Shown here: in pieces, positions 15,766 to 24,754 of the stretch
How positions within the stretch are numbered: position 1 is the first letter of the stretch
How the letters are laid out: each line of letters starts with the position of its first letter
Assembly: GCA_022822405.1 (NCBI GenBank)
Contig: JAJEBT010000101.1
Coordinates: 1-42,436, forward strand
Reading direction: 5' to 3'
Source of the DNA: Alphaproteobacteria bacterium
GTDB taxonomy: Bacteria; Pseudomonadota; Alphaproteobacteria; MPNO01; UBA830
DNA: 42,436 nt
Notes under the pieces: generated by a model
What the model was told of the DNA's origin: nothing
The model's database searches: none
Seen by the model: the letters and a program-made list of their open reading frames with translations, nothing else
Program-made: the position numbers and the translations under genes

Positions 15766-17018
15766 TGTTTTCAGGCCGCGTCTGCCGTCGCGCCGCATTG
15801 CGGGCCTTTGTGGCGGCGTCGCTCCTCGCCGGGGCGGCAGGCGCCGAGGCGGAAATCGTCGATTGGGAGTTCTCCGGAAATCTGAGGATCGAAGGGCGGT
15901 GGTATCCTGAAACGGCCGCCTATCCGTTTCAGCGCGACCATGCGAGCGGTGCCGTCGCCGCCCCGAAACTCTATCTTGAGGATGACGAGGGGCGAAGCTT
16001 CACGCTCGCGCCGTTCTTCCGCTATGACGCCGGCGATCCGGACCGCGCCCATGCCGATCTGCGCGAAGCCTATCTTCTCCTCTTCGGCGACATCGGCGAC
16101 GACCAGTGGGAGTTGCGGCTCGGGATCGACCGGGTGTTCTGGGGGGTTGCCGAATCGCGCCATCTCGTGGACATCCTGAACCAGGTCGATCTCGTCGAAC
16201 ATCCGAACGAGAAGGCGAAGCTCGGCCAGCCCATGGCCCATTTCACATGGTCCGGTGACTGGGGCGCGCTGGAGCTGTTCGGCCTGCCCTATCACCGGAC
16301 GCGGACATATCCCGGCCGCCGCGGACGTCTGCGCGGGCCACTGCTCGTCGACGACGGCCGCGAGGAATATGAGAGCGGGGCCGGGGCCGGGCATCTCGAC
16401 CTGGCCGCCCGCTACAGCCACAGTATCGGAGCGCTGGACTTCGGCGCCAGCGTGTTTGACGGGACTGCCAGGGAGCCTTGTCTGCTGTGTCTGTGGCGTC
16501 CCGGGACCACGGTGCTGGTGCCGTATTACGAGCAGATCCGCCAGTTCGGGCTTGACGCGCAACTGACCACCGGGCCATGGCTTCTCAAGCTTGAGGCGAT
16601 TCGCCGCCAGGGTGCCCGCGACCAGTCCCTTCGGGAGAACGACTTCGGCGCGTTCATCATCGGTGGAGAATACGAATTCGCGTCCGTGTTCGACTCGGAC
16701 ATCGGTCTCACCCTGTTCGCGGAATGGCTCCATGACGGGCGGCGGCGGCACGCGACCAACGCCTTCCAGAACGATATCTTCGTGGCCGCGCGCCTCGCCT
16801 TCAACGACGCCGAAAGCACCGATCTGACCATCAGCCTGCTGAAGGATCTGGACTACCCGAGCCAGACCGCAGGTGTCGAATTCAACCGGCGGCTTTCGAA
16901 CCAGTGGTCCCTGCGTTTCGAGGCGACCGTCTTCCTCGGCGTTGCCGAAAGGGATCCGCTCCCCTATGCAACCCGGCGTGACAGCTTTGCCGAACTGCAC
17001 CTGGTCTACAGCTTCTGA
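15765..17018 (+). CDS. Outer-membrane beta-barrel protein coupled to the LolA-like gene
   Basis: 417 residues from ATG 15765, which overlaps the preceding stop by one base. The signal peptide is about 30 residues (VAASLLAGAAGAEA). The mature protein starts with IVDWEFSGNLRIEGRWYPETA and then shows alternating amphipathic strands, a family-like LRLGIDRVFWGVAESRHLVDILNQVDLVEHPNEK segment, and a final strand HLVYSF with the terminal phenylalanine expected for Bam-dependent insertion. It resembles the DUF1302-like barrels that accompany LolA-like proteins and RND exporters. One pair of close cysteines (PCLLCLW) lies in a predicted loop. Its likely role is the outer-membrane end of a lipid-transfer route; the cargo is unknown. 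Confidence 0.8.
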   Translation: MFSGRVCRRAALRAFVAASLLAGAAGAEAEIVDWEFSGNLRIEGRWYPETAAYPFQRDHASGAVAAPKLYLEDDEGRSFTLAPFFRYDAGDPDRAHADLREAYLLLFGDIGDDQWELRLGIDRVFWGVAESRHLVDILNQVDLVEHPNEKAKLGQPMAHFTWSGDWGALELFGLPYHRTRTYPGRRGRLRGPLLVDDGREEYESGAGAGHLDLAARYSHSIGALDFGASVFDGTAREPCLLCLWRPGTTVLVPYYEQIRQFGLDAQLTTGPWLLKLEAIRRQGARDQSLRENDFGAFIIGGEYEFASVFDSDIGLTLFAEWLHDGRRRHATNAFQNDIFVAARLAFNDAESTDLTISLLKDLDYPSQTAGVEFNRRLSNQWSLRFEATVFLGVAERDPLPYATRRDSFAELHLVYSF

Positions 17019-17033
17019 CCCTGACAGCGCGGC

Positions 17034-18350
17034 TCAGGCCGGGCCGGTCCCCGCGTGGCCGTTTCCCTGCACCGGAGGATGATCGGTCGAGAGTGCGCGC
17101 GCGGCCATTACGCCGGACCGCACGGCGCCCTCGATCGTTGCCGGCAGCCCGGTATCGATCCAGTCGCCTGCGAGATACAGGTTGGCAAGCCGGCTTCGCG
17201 TCCCCGGGCGCTTTAGGTTCTGAGGCGTCTGCGCGAACGTGGCGCGCCTTTCCTTGACCACGCGATATTGCGGCAAGGCATCGGGATCGTGGTCCAGCGC
17301 GGCGGCGACATCCCGCCAGGTCTGGCGCGCAATCCTCTCCACCGGTTCGTCGACATGCGCGTTGGCCGCGCTGATCGTGATCGACGCCACAGTGCCGCGG
17401 GTGAAGAGCCATTGCGCGGTGCCGCCGATCAGCCCGAGGAATGGCAACTCGTCCGGCAGTCCGGCGGGTTCCGGAAGGCGAAAGTGCGCATTGACGATCG
17501 GCTGGCTTTCCTCCGGAGCGTCGAGGCCCGGAACGAGATTGGTCGCTGCCGCCGGGGGAACGGCGAGAATGACGCTGTCGTTCTCTTCCAGCATCACCGT
17601 TTCGTGGCCGAACTCGAGGCGCTCCGCGCGGCCGTGTGCGCGGCCGATCGCGCGCAGCCGGCTGTTGAACCGGACGACGGCTCCGTGACGGTCGAGAAAC
17701 CCGAGAGCCGGAGTTACGAACGTATCAGAGAGGCCGGTCCTGGCGATCCGCGGCCGGCAGGCGGCTTCGCCGCGCGCGAAGGTCTCGCCGAGGACCGGGC
17801 GCAAGAGGCGTGCCGCGCCGAATTCCGCCGGCGTGTTCAGCGCGGCGACTGCAAGCGGTTCCCAGAACCTCTCGAACAAAACGCCGCCGTTGCCGACGCA
17901 GTCCGTCACTGTCCGGTTGTTGCCGGCCAGCGCCAGCCGCAGTCCGGGAAGGTAGTCCGCGAAAACCGTGCCCGGCACGCGCCGCCGGGAATCGAGGATC
18001 CACCAGGGCAGGCGCCCGGCATTGGGCCGCAGCAGCCATCTCTGGCCGGTACGCAGGTCGAGAAACGGAAAACAGGCCGACGCGGGGCCAGCCAGCATGT
18101 CGTCGGCCCCGATGGTCTCGAGATAGCGCATCGTCTCGCGGTTGCCGCTCAGCAGGAGATGGTTTCCGTTGTCGATCACGCAGTCGAGGCTGCTGTCGAC
18201 GAAGGACCTGCAGCGTCCGCCAGCGGTGCCGGCAGCCTCGTGAAGCGTCACGGCGTGGCCTTGGCGCGCGAGCAGGATGGCGGCAGCCAGGCCTGCCATT
18301 CCGGCGCCGACAACATGGGTGGTCGGAGGGCAGCGGTCAGAACAGCCCAT
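17034..18350 (-). CDS. hpnE: HpnE, hydroxysqualene dehydroxylase (FAD-dependent)
   Basis: 438 residues from ATG 18350, which overlaps the end of hpnD by 14 bases. A longer TTG start at 18362 is less likely. An FAD-binding Rossmann motif HVVGAGMAGLAAA (GxGxxG at 15-20) opens the protein, followed by the amine-oxidase/desaturase pattern HEAAGTAGGRCRSF, DNGNHLLLSGN and the C-terminal NLYLAGDWIDTGLPATIEGAVRSG, which closes the FAD site. It reduces hydroxysqualene to squalene, the last step of the HpnCDE route. The out-of-frame overlap with hpnD implies translational coupling. The stop lies 15 bases from the convergent barrel gene. Confidence 0.92.
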   Translation of the reverse strand: MGCSDRCPPTTHVVGAGMAGLAAAILLARQGHAVTLHEAAGTAGGRCRSFVDSSLDCVIDNGNHLLLSGNRETMRYLETIGADDMLAGPASACFPFLDLRTGQRWLLRPNAGRLPWWILDSRRRVPGTVFADYLPGLRLALAGNNRTVTDCVGNGGVLFERFWEPLAVAALNTPAEFGAARLLRPVLGETFARGEAACRPRIARTGLSDTFVTPALGFLDRHGAVVRFNSRLRAIGRAHGRAERLEFGHETVMLEENDSVILAVPPAAATNLVPGLDAPEESQPIVNAHFRLPEPAGLPDELPFLGLIGGTAQWLFTRGTVASITISAANAHVDEPVERIARQTWRDVAAALDHDPDALPQYRVVKERRATFAQTPQNLKRPGTRSRLANLYLAGDWIDTGLPATIEGAVRSGVMAARALSTDHPPVQGNGHAGTGPA

Positions 18351-19227
18351 AACGCAGGCCAAGCCAGATTTTCCGGAACTGTGTGACCCGGACGGGGCTG
18401 TCGATGGAATTCCAGCCCCGTTTCTCGAGGAGATCGAGCATCTCGCGGTAGACCTTCATCATCACCACTGCCGGGCGCATGCGCCGGTATCCGATCTCCT
18501 CGGCCAGCAGCCTGTCGGCCTCGCCGTAATATCCCCGCGCGATCGCGGCCAGTTCCGCGCAGACGTCTGCCAGGCCGGGATGCGCGAGGGCAGCACTCGC
18601 CGAATGTGTCGGGACGCCGTGCCGGGCGAGCATGTCCATGGGCAGATAGATGCGTTGCAGTCCGGCGTCCTTGCGCAGGTCGCGCAGGATGTTGGTCAGC
18701 TGAAGCGCATAGCCGAGCGTTTCCGCAACCCGGGGCGCGGGGTGCTCCGGCACGCCGAAGGCGCGGATCAGGAGCATGCCGACCGCGCCGGCGACCTTGC
18801 GGCAGTATTGCAGGAGATCGTCGAGATCCGCCATCCGCACTGACTGCACGGTGTCGATTTCCACGCCATCGATGATGGCAAGGAATTCCTGCTCCGGGAG
18901 ATCGAAGCGCCGCACCGGCTGGAGCAGCGCCTTCGTGGTCGGCCGTCTCGGCGTTCCCGAAAAGAGCAGGGCGATCTCTTCGCGCCAGGCCGCAAGAGCG
19001 CGCTTCTTGTCAACCAGTTCGCCCGGCTCGTCGCCGACGTCGTCGACTTCGCGGCAGAAAGCGTAGATGGCATAGACGGCACGGCGCCGTTCCGCCGCCT
19101 GCACCCTCATCCCCCAGAGGAACGACGTTCCCGACTGCGCGACGACGCGATGGACATGGGCCCAGGGATCGGCCCCGTCGTCGGCCGGGCCGCGGGCACC
19201 GGACACGGGCCGATGCGTTGGGTTCAC
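18337..19227 (-). CDS. hpnD: HpnD, presqualene diphosphate synthase
   Basis: 296 residues from a GTG at 19227, supported by AGGGAGG about 10 bases upstream. An ATG at 19305 would add 26 arginine-rich residues not expected in the family. Squalene/phytoene synthase fold: VAQSGTSFLWGMR near 29-41, first aspartate motif YAFCREVDDVGDE (DD at 62-63), second LTNILRDLRKDAGLQRIYLP (about 178-196). It condenses two farnesyl diphosphates to presqualene diphosphate. It is followed by the overlapping hpnE, and preceded by dxs with a gap of 187 bases. Together with ispA upstream, which makes farnesyl diphosphate, the strand encodes a run from the C5 precursor to squalene. Confidence 0.92.
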   Translation of the reverse strand: MNPTHRPVSGARGPADDGADPWAHVHRVVAQSGTSFLWGMRVQAAERRRAVYAIYAFCREVDDVGDEPGELVDKKRALAAWREEIALLFSGTPRRPTTKALLQPVRRFDLPEQEFLAIIDGVEIDTVQSVRMADLDDLLQYCRKVAGAVGMLLIRAFGVPEHPAPRVAETLGYALQLTNILRDLRKDAGLQRIYLPMDMLARHGVPTHSASAALAHPGLADVCAELAAIARGYYGEADRLLAEEIGYRRMRPAVVMMKVYREMLDLLEKRGWNSIDSPVRVTQFRKIWLGLRYGLF

Positions 19228-19414
19228 CTGGTTGCGGCCTCCCTCGCCCGTTCCGCGGGGCCGACGGCTACGGTTGCCGTCGGCCTTGCAGGCAGCAGGA
19301 CGCATGGCGGGGCTGCGTCCGGGACGACCGCAACCACCCTGGACAGCCGCAGGCCACGCCCGGACCGGTGCTGCGGCCCCTCCCGCCGGGGGCTGTTTCC
19401 GGGCGCCCGCATCC

Positions 19415-21331
19415 TCAACCCTGCCGCGCGATCTTCAGGCTCTCTTCCCGCCCAAGGGCCAAGAGAACGGTCGTCACTATGCTTGCCGCATCGAGCCCGG
19501 CGCTCTGCACCTGTCGCTGCGGGGTGTCCTGGTCGAGAAACGCGTCCGGCATCACGATCGGCCGGAACACCAGCCCGGCGTCAAAGATCCCCTCCCGCGC
19601 CAGCACATGCATTACCTGGGTGGCGAAACCGCCGATCGAACCCTCCTCGATGGTTACCAGGATCTGGTGATTGGCCGCGAGATCGGTGACAAGCTGTTCG
19701 TCGAGGGGTTTCGCGAAACGCGCGTCGGCGACTGTCGTCGACAGGTTGTGCGTTTCGAGCGTGCTGGCTGCCTCGAGGCAGTCCTGAAGACGCGCGCCGT
19801 AGGACAGCAGCGCGACCTGCGTACCCTCCTGCACGATCCGTCCCTTGCCTATTTCGAGCGCCTCGGGATGCTCGGGAAGCGGAGCGCCGACACCACTGCC
19901 GCGCGGATACCGGAAGGCGCTCGGCCGATCGTCTATCGCCGCCGCGGTGGCCACCATCCTGACCAGTTCGCCTTCGTCTGCTGCGGCCATCAACACCATT
20001 CCCGGAAGACACCCCATATAGGCGATGTCGAAAGCCCCGCAATGCGTCTGTCCGTCGGCGCCCACATATCCTGCCCGATCGAGCGCGAAGCGCACAGGCA
20101 GTTCCTGGATTGCGACATCGTGGACGATCTGGTCGAAGGCTCGCTGCAGGAACGTCGAGTAAATGGCGGCGAACGGCTTCATGCCCTCGGCGGCAAGGCC
20201 GGCAGCGAAGGTAACCGCATGCTGTTCGGCAAGGCCGACATCGAAGGTGCGGTCCGGAAACACCTGGCCGAAGCGGTCGATGCCCGTGCCGGACGGCATC
20301 GCCGCGGTGATCGCCACGATGCGGTCGTCGCGCCGCGCCTGGTCGATGAGACTGTCCGCGAATACGCGGGTATAGCTCGGCAGGTTGGACCCGCTGCCGG
20401 CGAACTCTCCGGTGGCGACATCGAACTTGCCGACGCCGTGATAGTTGTCTGCCGAACTCTCCGCCGGCGCATAGCCTTTGCCCTTCTGGGTGATCACGTG
20501 AACCAGAACCGGGCCGTCGGCCTCGTCGTCACGGACGTTGCGCAGCACCGGGACGAGATGGTCCAAATTGTGGCCGTCAATCGGTCCGACATAGAAGCAG
20601 CCGAGTTCCTCGAACAGAGTGCCGCCGGTCAGCATGCCGCGGACATAGCTTTCCGCCCGCTGCGCGGACTTCTTGACCGTTCTTGGAAACCGCTCGGACA
20701 GGTGAAGCCCGATGTCGCGCAGGGAACGGTAGGATTTGGAGGAAATCAGCCGCGACAGATAGGCCGACAACGCTCCGACCGGGGGCGCGATCGACATGTC
20801 GTTGTCGTTGAGGATGACGATGAGCTTGTTGTCCATCGCGCCAGCGTTGTTGAGCCCTTCGAACGCCATGCCACCGGTCATCGCGCCGTCGCCGATCACC
20901 GCCACCACCTTGTTCTTTCCGCCCTGCAGGTCACGCCCCACAGAAAAGCCGAGCGCCGCCGAGATCGATGTCGAGGCATGGGCGGCACCGAAGGGGTCAT
21001 ATTCGCTTTCCGCGCGCTTGGTGAAACCCGACAGCCCGTCGCCCTGGCGAAGCGTGCGGATCCGGTCGCGGCGCCCGGTCAGGATCTTGTGCGGATAGAC
21101 CTGGTGCCCGACATCCCAGACGATCCGGTCGTCCGGAGTGTTGAACAGGTAGTGAAGCGCCACGGTAAGCTCGACAACCCCGAGGCCGGCGCCCAAATGT
21201 CCACCGGTCACGGAAACCGCATCAATGGTTTCGGCCCGCAACTCGTCGGCAAACTGGCGCAGCTGATCGGGCCTGAGTTTCCTCAGGTCTCGTGGCTCGT
21301 TGACGATGTCAAGCAGTGGTGTGTCTGGCAT
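19415..21331 (-). CDS. dxs: 1-deoxy-D-xylulose-5-phosphate synthase
   Basis: 638 residues from ATG 21331 (AAAGGA six bases upstream); an earlier ATG lacks a site. It catalyses the first step of the MEP isoprenoid route, pyruvate plus glyceraldehyde 3-phosphate to DXP with thiamine diphosphate. Motifs: [14 protein letters not shown] (42-55), [17 protein letters not shown] (73-89), the ThDP motif GDGAMTGG (147-154) with NDNDMSI about 28 residues later, the transketolase central domain with GLAEQHAV (catalytic Glu), and the C-terminal domain ending near VLLALGREE. The length is normal. It follows ispA by 48 bases, suggesting one transcript ispA-dxs and probably hpnD-hpnE. Confidence 0.97.
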   Translation of the reverse strand: MPDTPLLDIVNEPRDLRKLRPDQLRQFADELRAETIDAVSVTGGHLGAGLGVVELTVALHYLFNTPDDRIVWDVGHQVYPHKILTGRRDRIRTLRQGDGLSGFTKRAESEYDPFGAAHASTSISAALGFSVGRDLQGGKNKVVAVIGDGAMTGGMAFEGLNNAGAMDNKLIVILNDNDMSIAPPVGALSAYLSRLISSKSYRSLRDIGLHLSERFPRTVKKSAQRAESYVRGMLTGGTLFEELGCFYVGPIDGHNLDHLVPVLRNVRDDEADGPVLVHVITQKGKGYAPAESSADNYHGVGKFDVATGEFAGSGSNLPSYTRVFADSLIDQARRDDRIVAITAAMPSGTGIDRFGQVFPDRTFDVGLAEQHAVTFAAGLAAEGMKPFAAIYSTFLQRAFDQIVHDVAIQELPVRFALDRAGYVGADGQTHCGAFDIAYMGCLPGMVLMAAADEGELVRMVATAAAIDDRPSAFRYPRGSGVGAPLPEHPEALEIGKGRIVQEGTQVALLSYGARLQDCLEAASTLETHNLSTTVADARFAKPLDEQLVTDLAANHQILVTIEEGSIGGFATQVMHVLAREGIFDAGLVFRPIVMPDAFLDQDTPQRQVQSAGLDAASIVTTVLLALGREESLKIARQG

Positions 21332-21379
21332 TGTCCGTCCTTTGATGCGCTGATCTGATGCCGGGGCCGTCAAGACCTG

Positions 21380-22273
21380 TCAGCGGTCGCGTTTCAGCAC
21401 GTATTCGGCGATTGCCCTGAGAGCGCGTCCGCGCTCGCCGAACATTTCGAGATTCGCGAGTGCCGAATCGGCGATGCGCCGGACTTCGCGCCTCGCGCCC
21501 TCGATTCCGAGGATCGAGATGAAGGTCGCCTTGCCGGCGGTCATGTCCTTGTGGACCTTCTTGCCCAGCGCCGCCTCGTCACCTTCGACATCGAGAAGGT
21601 CGTCGACGATCTGGAAAGCGAGCCCCAACTCGGAACCGAAAGTCTGGAGCGCCTCGCGGGCCTCGCGATGCGCCTGCCCCAGTATGGCGCCAGCCGTGGC
21701 GGAAAAGGAGAACAGGGCACCAGTCTTGAGCCGGGCCAGCCTCGTCGCGACATCGGCTCCGACGGCCACATGTTCGCTCTCAAGGTCGATCATCTGCCCG
21801 CCCACCATCCCCCGGGGGCCGATAGCGGCGGCAAGGGTGGCTGCCAGATCTGCCCGGACGCCGGTGTCGGGATGGGTGTCAGGTTCTGCCAGGGTCTCGA
21901 ATGCGAGGCTGTGCAGCGCGTCTCCCGCCAGTATCGCTGTCGCCTCGTCGAAAGCCTTGTGGCATGACGGCTTCCCGCGGCGCAAGTCATCGTCATCCAG
22001 CGCCGGCAGATCGTCGTGCACCAGGGAATAGGCGTGGATCATCTCGACGGCGGCGCCAACTCTCCTGCGCTGCGCCGCCGGTACTCCGAACATGCTCGCC
22101 GAGGTCTCCACGATGTAGGGACGCAGATACTTGCCTCCGCCGAGCACCGCGTACGACATCGCTTCGTACAATTTCTCTTCCGGTCCGCGCTGCGATGGCA
22201 GCAGCGCGGCGAGCACCCCCTCCATCTGTCCGGAAAAACCGGAAAGTTCGTCCGGGACGCATATCGTGCCCAT
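21380..22273 (-). CDS. ispA: Polyprenyl (farnesyl) diphosphate synthase
   Basis: 297 residues from ATG 22273 (GGAGAG sites just upstream). The first aspartate-rich motif is HDDLPALDDDDLRRGKPS (DD at 87-88), the second FQIVDDLLDVEG (DDLLD at 224-228). GGGKYLRPY (45-53) binds the diphosphate. It condenses IPP with DMAPP/GPP to farnesyl diphosphate, the substrate of HpnD. Length and motif spacing fit the short-chain bacterial type. In many Alphaproteobacteria xseB precedes ispA-dxs. I do not see it here; ispA is instead the first gene of the minus-strand unit. Confidence 0.94.
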   Translation of the reverse strand: MGTICVPDELSGFSGQMEGVLAALLPSQRGPEEKLYEAMSYAVLGGGKYLRPYIVETSASMFGVPAAQRRRVGAAVEMIHAYSLVHDDLPALDDDDLRRGKPSCHKAFDEATAILAGDALHSLAFETLAEPDTHPDTGVRADLAATLAAAIGPRGMVGGQMIDLESEHVAVGADVATRLARLKTGALFSFSATAGAILGQAHREAREALQTFGSELGLAFQIVDDLLDVEGDEAALGKKVHKDMTAGKATFISILGIEGARREVRRIADSALANLEMFGERGRALRAIAEYVLKRDR

Positions 22274-22752
22274 CTCTCCAACTCTCCGGAGTGTTTTCGG
22301 TCCCCGTCCGCAGCCGGCGCTTGTTTCCAGAGCCTGTCGCAAGCGTGACCGGCTGCCACCAAGGACATGATGGTCTAGGTTCGCTTGGTAGCGTCGGGAA
22401 CCGAATCCACGGGCGATGAGGCGACCACCCGCGCCAACATGTCATAAGTATGGATATCCATTTGGGGATGCGAGCGCAATTTTCAAGACTGTGCCGATCA
22501 TGACCTAGAGCTCCGCGGAAGCGCCGACCGGGGACATCAGCCGGCATATTCGCGTTCCGCGCCGTTCAAACCGCGCTTCCGTGTCCTGGCGGCAGGCGTT
22601 GCAGGGGCAGGCGGTCCAGGCTGCACGGCAGCGACCGGGCGCCGGGCCGCAACCGCCATTCGGGAAATCCGTGGCAGGAGCGCTGACGTTGCCCGCGCTC
22701 GAGCCATTCGTTATGTTGGCGGCCGTTTTGTCAGGGAATCCGGAGCAGCCTA
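22274..22752. other. Divergent intergenic region between ispA and yfgM
   Basis: 479 bases. It contains a good plus-strand promoter (22689-22717). On the minus strand a 28-codon frame (ATG 22461, stop 22375, begins MDIHTYDMLARVVASS) has no ribosome-binding site and is not supported as a gene. A weak minus-strand TTGCGC-17-TATCCA pair near 22440-22480 could serve ispA. Nothing else is recognised. Confidence 0.5.
22689..22717 (+). promoter_or_regulatory. Promoter of the yfgM-bamB-der unit
   Basis: TTGCCC (22689-22694), a 17-base spacer and TATGTT (22712-22717). The start of transcription would be near 22724, about 30 bases before the GTG of the first gene. Confidence 0.55.
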
Positions 22753-23400
22753 GTGGGCGACATCTTTCGAGAGGTCGATGAGGAGCTGAGACAGGAGCGC
22801 TACGAGAGGCTGTGGCGCCAGTACGGAAAATACCTCATCGCCGGCGCCGTAGTCGTCGTCGCGGCAGTAGCAGCTTGGCAAGGCTGGAGCAGTTACAGAG
22901 TCTCTCAGCAGGAGGCCGGGGGACTTGAGTTCAGCGCTGCCACCCGACTCGTGCGCGAGGGCAGGATAGAGCAGGCGGAAGGTGCATTTGCCGCGTTGAG
23001 CGCCAGTGCCGGCTACGGCGTGTTGTCCCGGTTCCACCAAGCGTCGATTCGCGCTGCCGGCGGCGACCACGCGTCGGCCGTCGACATCTATGACAGGCTC
23101 GCGGTCGACCGCGACACGCCGCCCTCCCTTCGTGGGCTGGCGACCGTCCTTGCCGGCCTGCAGGCCCTCAGGGTGAGGGAAATCCCCCCGGATGCGATTT
23201 CGGAAAGAATCGCTCCGCTGACCGGGCCGGGAGCGGCCTACCGCCATATCGCGCAGGAAATACTCGCCATGGTGGCCCAGCGGGCAGGTGACCAAGAGGC
23301 GGCAGTGTCGTACTATCGCAAGCTCGTCGACGATGCCGAAACGCCTCCGGGAATCCGGACGCGCGCGGCGCAAATGCTGAACATTCTCGGGGCTTCCTGA
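22753..23400 (+). CDS. YfgM-like tetratricopeptide membrane protein
   Basis: 215 residues from a GTG with GGAG eight bases upstream. Residues 1-25 are cytoplasmic (MGDIFREVDEELRQERYERLWRQ is split by charged pairs), residues 27-44 form one membrane helix (YLIAGAVVVVAAVAAWQG), and the remainder is a periplasmic domain of helical TPR-like repeats. This layout and the position before bamB and der match the DUF2133/YfgM family, an accessory of the SecYEG translocon and periplasmic chaperone network in E. coli. The gene ends 21 bases before bamB. Confidence 0.85.
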   Translation: MGDIFREVDEELRQERYERLWRQYGKYLIAGAVVVVAAVAAWQGWSSYRVSQQEAGGLEFSAATRLVREGRIEQAEGAFAALSASAGYGVLSRFHQASIRAAGGDHASAVDIYDRLAVDRDTPPSLRGLATVLAGLQALRVREIPPDAISERIAPLTGPGAAYRHIAQEILAMVAQRAGDQEAAVSYYRKLVDDAETPPGIRTRAAQMLNILGAS

Positions 23401-23421
23401 GAACAACCGGAGAGTTCGGCG

Positions 23422-24744
23422 ATGACGGAATCACGTGCGGTTGTGATCCTTCTGGCGGTGCTGGCGTTGTCCGGATGTTCCGGCTGGTTCGGAGAATCCG
23501 AAGAGGACAAGCTGGCCGGAGAACGCGTGTCGATTCTCGACCGCATTGGCGTTCCATCCCCTGACGGGCAGGTTGCGAACGTTGCGGTAACGCTGCCGGA
23601 TCAGCGCGTCAACGCGAACTGGCCCCAGGAAGGGGGCGAGCCGGGTCACGCAATGCGGCATGTGGCAGCTTCCGGCGAGTTTGCGGCCCTGTGGAGCGGT
23701 GACGCCGGCGCCGGCTCGGGAGGCGGCGCCAAGATTCTCGGCCAGCCGGTGATTTCCGGTGGCCGCGTCTTCACGATTGACGCCGATGCTGCGGTGAGCG
23801 CTTTCGATGCCGGAAGCGGCGACGTGCTGTGGCGCGTCACTCTCGTTCGCGACGACGACGACGACGACGGCATACTCGGCGGCGGGCTGGCCGTGGCGCA
23901 GGGCCGGGTCTTTGCCACGACCGGGTTCTCTCATGTCGTCTCGCTCTCGGCTGCGGACGGCACGGAGATCTGGCGAAGGGCGCTGAATGCGCCGCTGAGG
24001 GCTGCGCCGACAGTCAGTAACGGGCGGGTGTTCGTCCTTACCGTTGCCGACCAGCTCTTTGCGCTCGATGCTGGCGACGGCAGTGAACTCTGGAACTATC
24101 CGGGCCTGAGCGAAGTTGCGAGACTGGTCGGCGCCGCTGCGCCGGCTGCCGGTTCCGGGGTCGTGGTCGCCCCGTACAGTTCCGGCGAGGTCGCGGCGTT
24201 GCGGGTCGAGAACGGCCGTGTGGTGTGGACCGAATCGCTCGCGGCAGTTCGGCGGTCGGATGCCATTACCTCGCTCGCGCACATTCGCGGCTGGCCGGTG
24301 ATCGACCGCGGCGTGGTCTATGTCGTCAGCCACGCCGGTCGCACGATGGCCGTGGACCTCCGGACGGGCGGCCGGCTCTGGGTGGCTCGGGTCGGAGGCG
24401 TGCACGGCCCGTGGGTGGCAGGGGACTTCGTCTACGTGATGACGGGCGAGGCGGCGCTGGTTTGCCTGACCCGTCGTGGCGGACTGGTGCGTTGGGTGAA
24501 GCAGCTGCCGCGCTACGAGGACGAGAAGGACCGCGAGGACGAGATACTCTGGACCGGTCCGGTTCTTGCCGGCGGAAGACTGGTTGTTGCCAACAGCAAC
24601 GGTGAAATCCTGCTGCTGTCGCCACGGGACGGAGAAATCGTTGGTCGCGCCGCGGCTCCAGGGCCGGTGCTGATTCCCCCGGCTGTTGCCGGGGAGACGC
24701 TGTTCGTGCTCACCGAGAATGCCCTCCTGACAGCCCTGCGCTGA
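23422..24744 (+). CDS. bamB: Outer-membrane assembly lipoprotein BamB
   Basis: 440 residues. Lipoprotein signal with lipobox LALSGC (Cys19), followed by an extended linker and then an eight-bladed beta-propeller of PQQ-like repeats. Repeats are visible as VFTIDADAAVSAFDAGSGDVLWR, DGTEIWRRAL, LDAGDGSELW, LRVENGRVVW, VDLRTGGRLW and LLSPRDGEIV, each ending in the tryptophan-docking pattern. It scaffolds the BamA-BamD complex that inserts outer-membrane barrels, which here would include the TonB receptor and the barrel at 15765. It stands in the conserved order yfgM-bamB-der. An acidic run of five Asp in the third blade (VRDDDDDDG) is a local oddity, from a GAC repeat near 23850. Confidence 0.93.
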   Translation: MTESRAVVILLAVLALSGCSGWFGESEEDKLAGERVSILDRIGVPSPDGQVANVAVTLPDQRVNANWPQEGGEPGHAMRHVAASGEFAALWSGDAGAGSGGGAKILGQPVISGGRVFTIDADAAVSAFDAGSGDVLWRVTLVRDDDDDDGILGGGLAVAQGRVFATTGFSHVVSLSAADGTEIWRRALNAPLRAAPTVSNGRVFVLTVADQLFALDAGDGSELWNYPGLSEVARLVGAAAPAAGSGVVVAPYSSGEVAALRVENGRVVWTESLAAVRRSDAITSLAHIRGWPVIDRGVVYVVSHAGRTMAVDLRTGGRLWVARVGGVHGPWVAGDFVYVMTGEAALVCLTRRGGLVRWVKQLPRYEDEKDREDEILWTGPVLAGGRLVVANSNGEILLLSPRDGEIVGRAAAPGPVLIPPAVAGETLFVLTENALLTALR

Positions 24745-24754
24745 GTCCCGGGCC

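Noticed and set aside
22274..22560. xseB expected upstream of ispA
   Set aside because: No frame on the minus strand shows the XseB pattern; only a 28-codon frame without ribosome-binding site exists.
23846..23866. GAC repeat in bamB as a possible phase-variable tract
   Set aside because: It is short, imperfect in context and in units of three, so it would only change the number of Asp residues in a loop.
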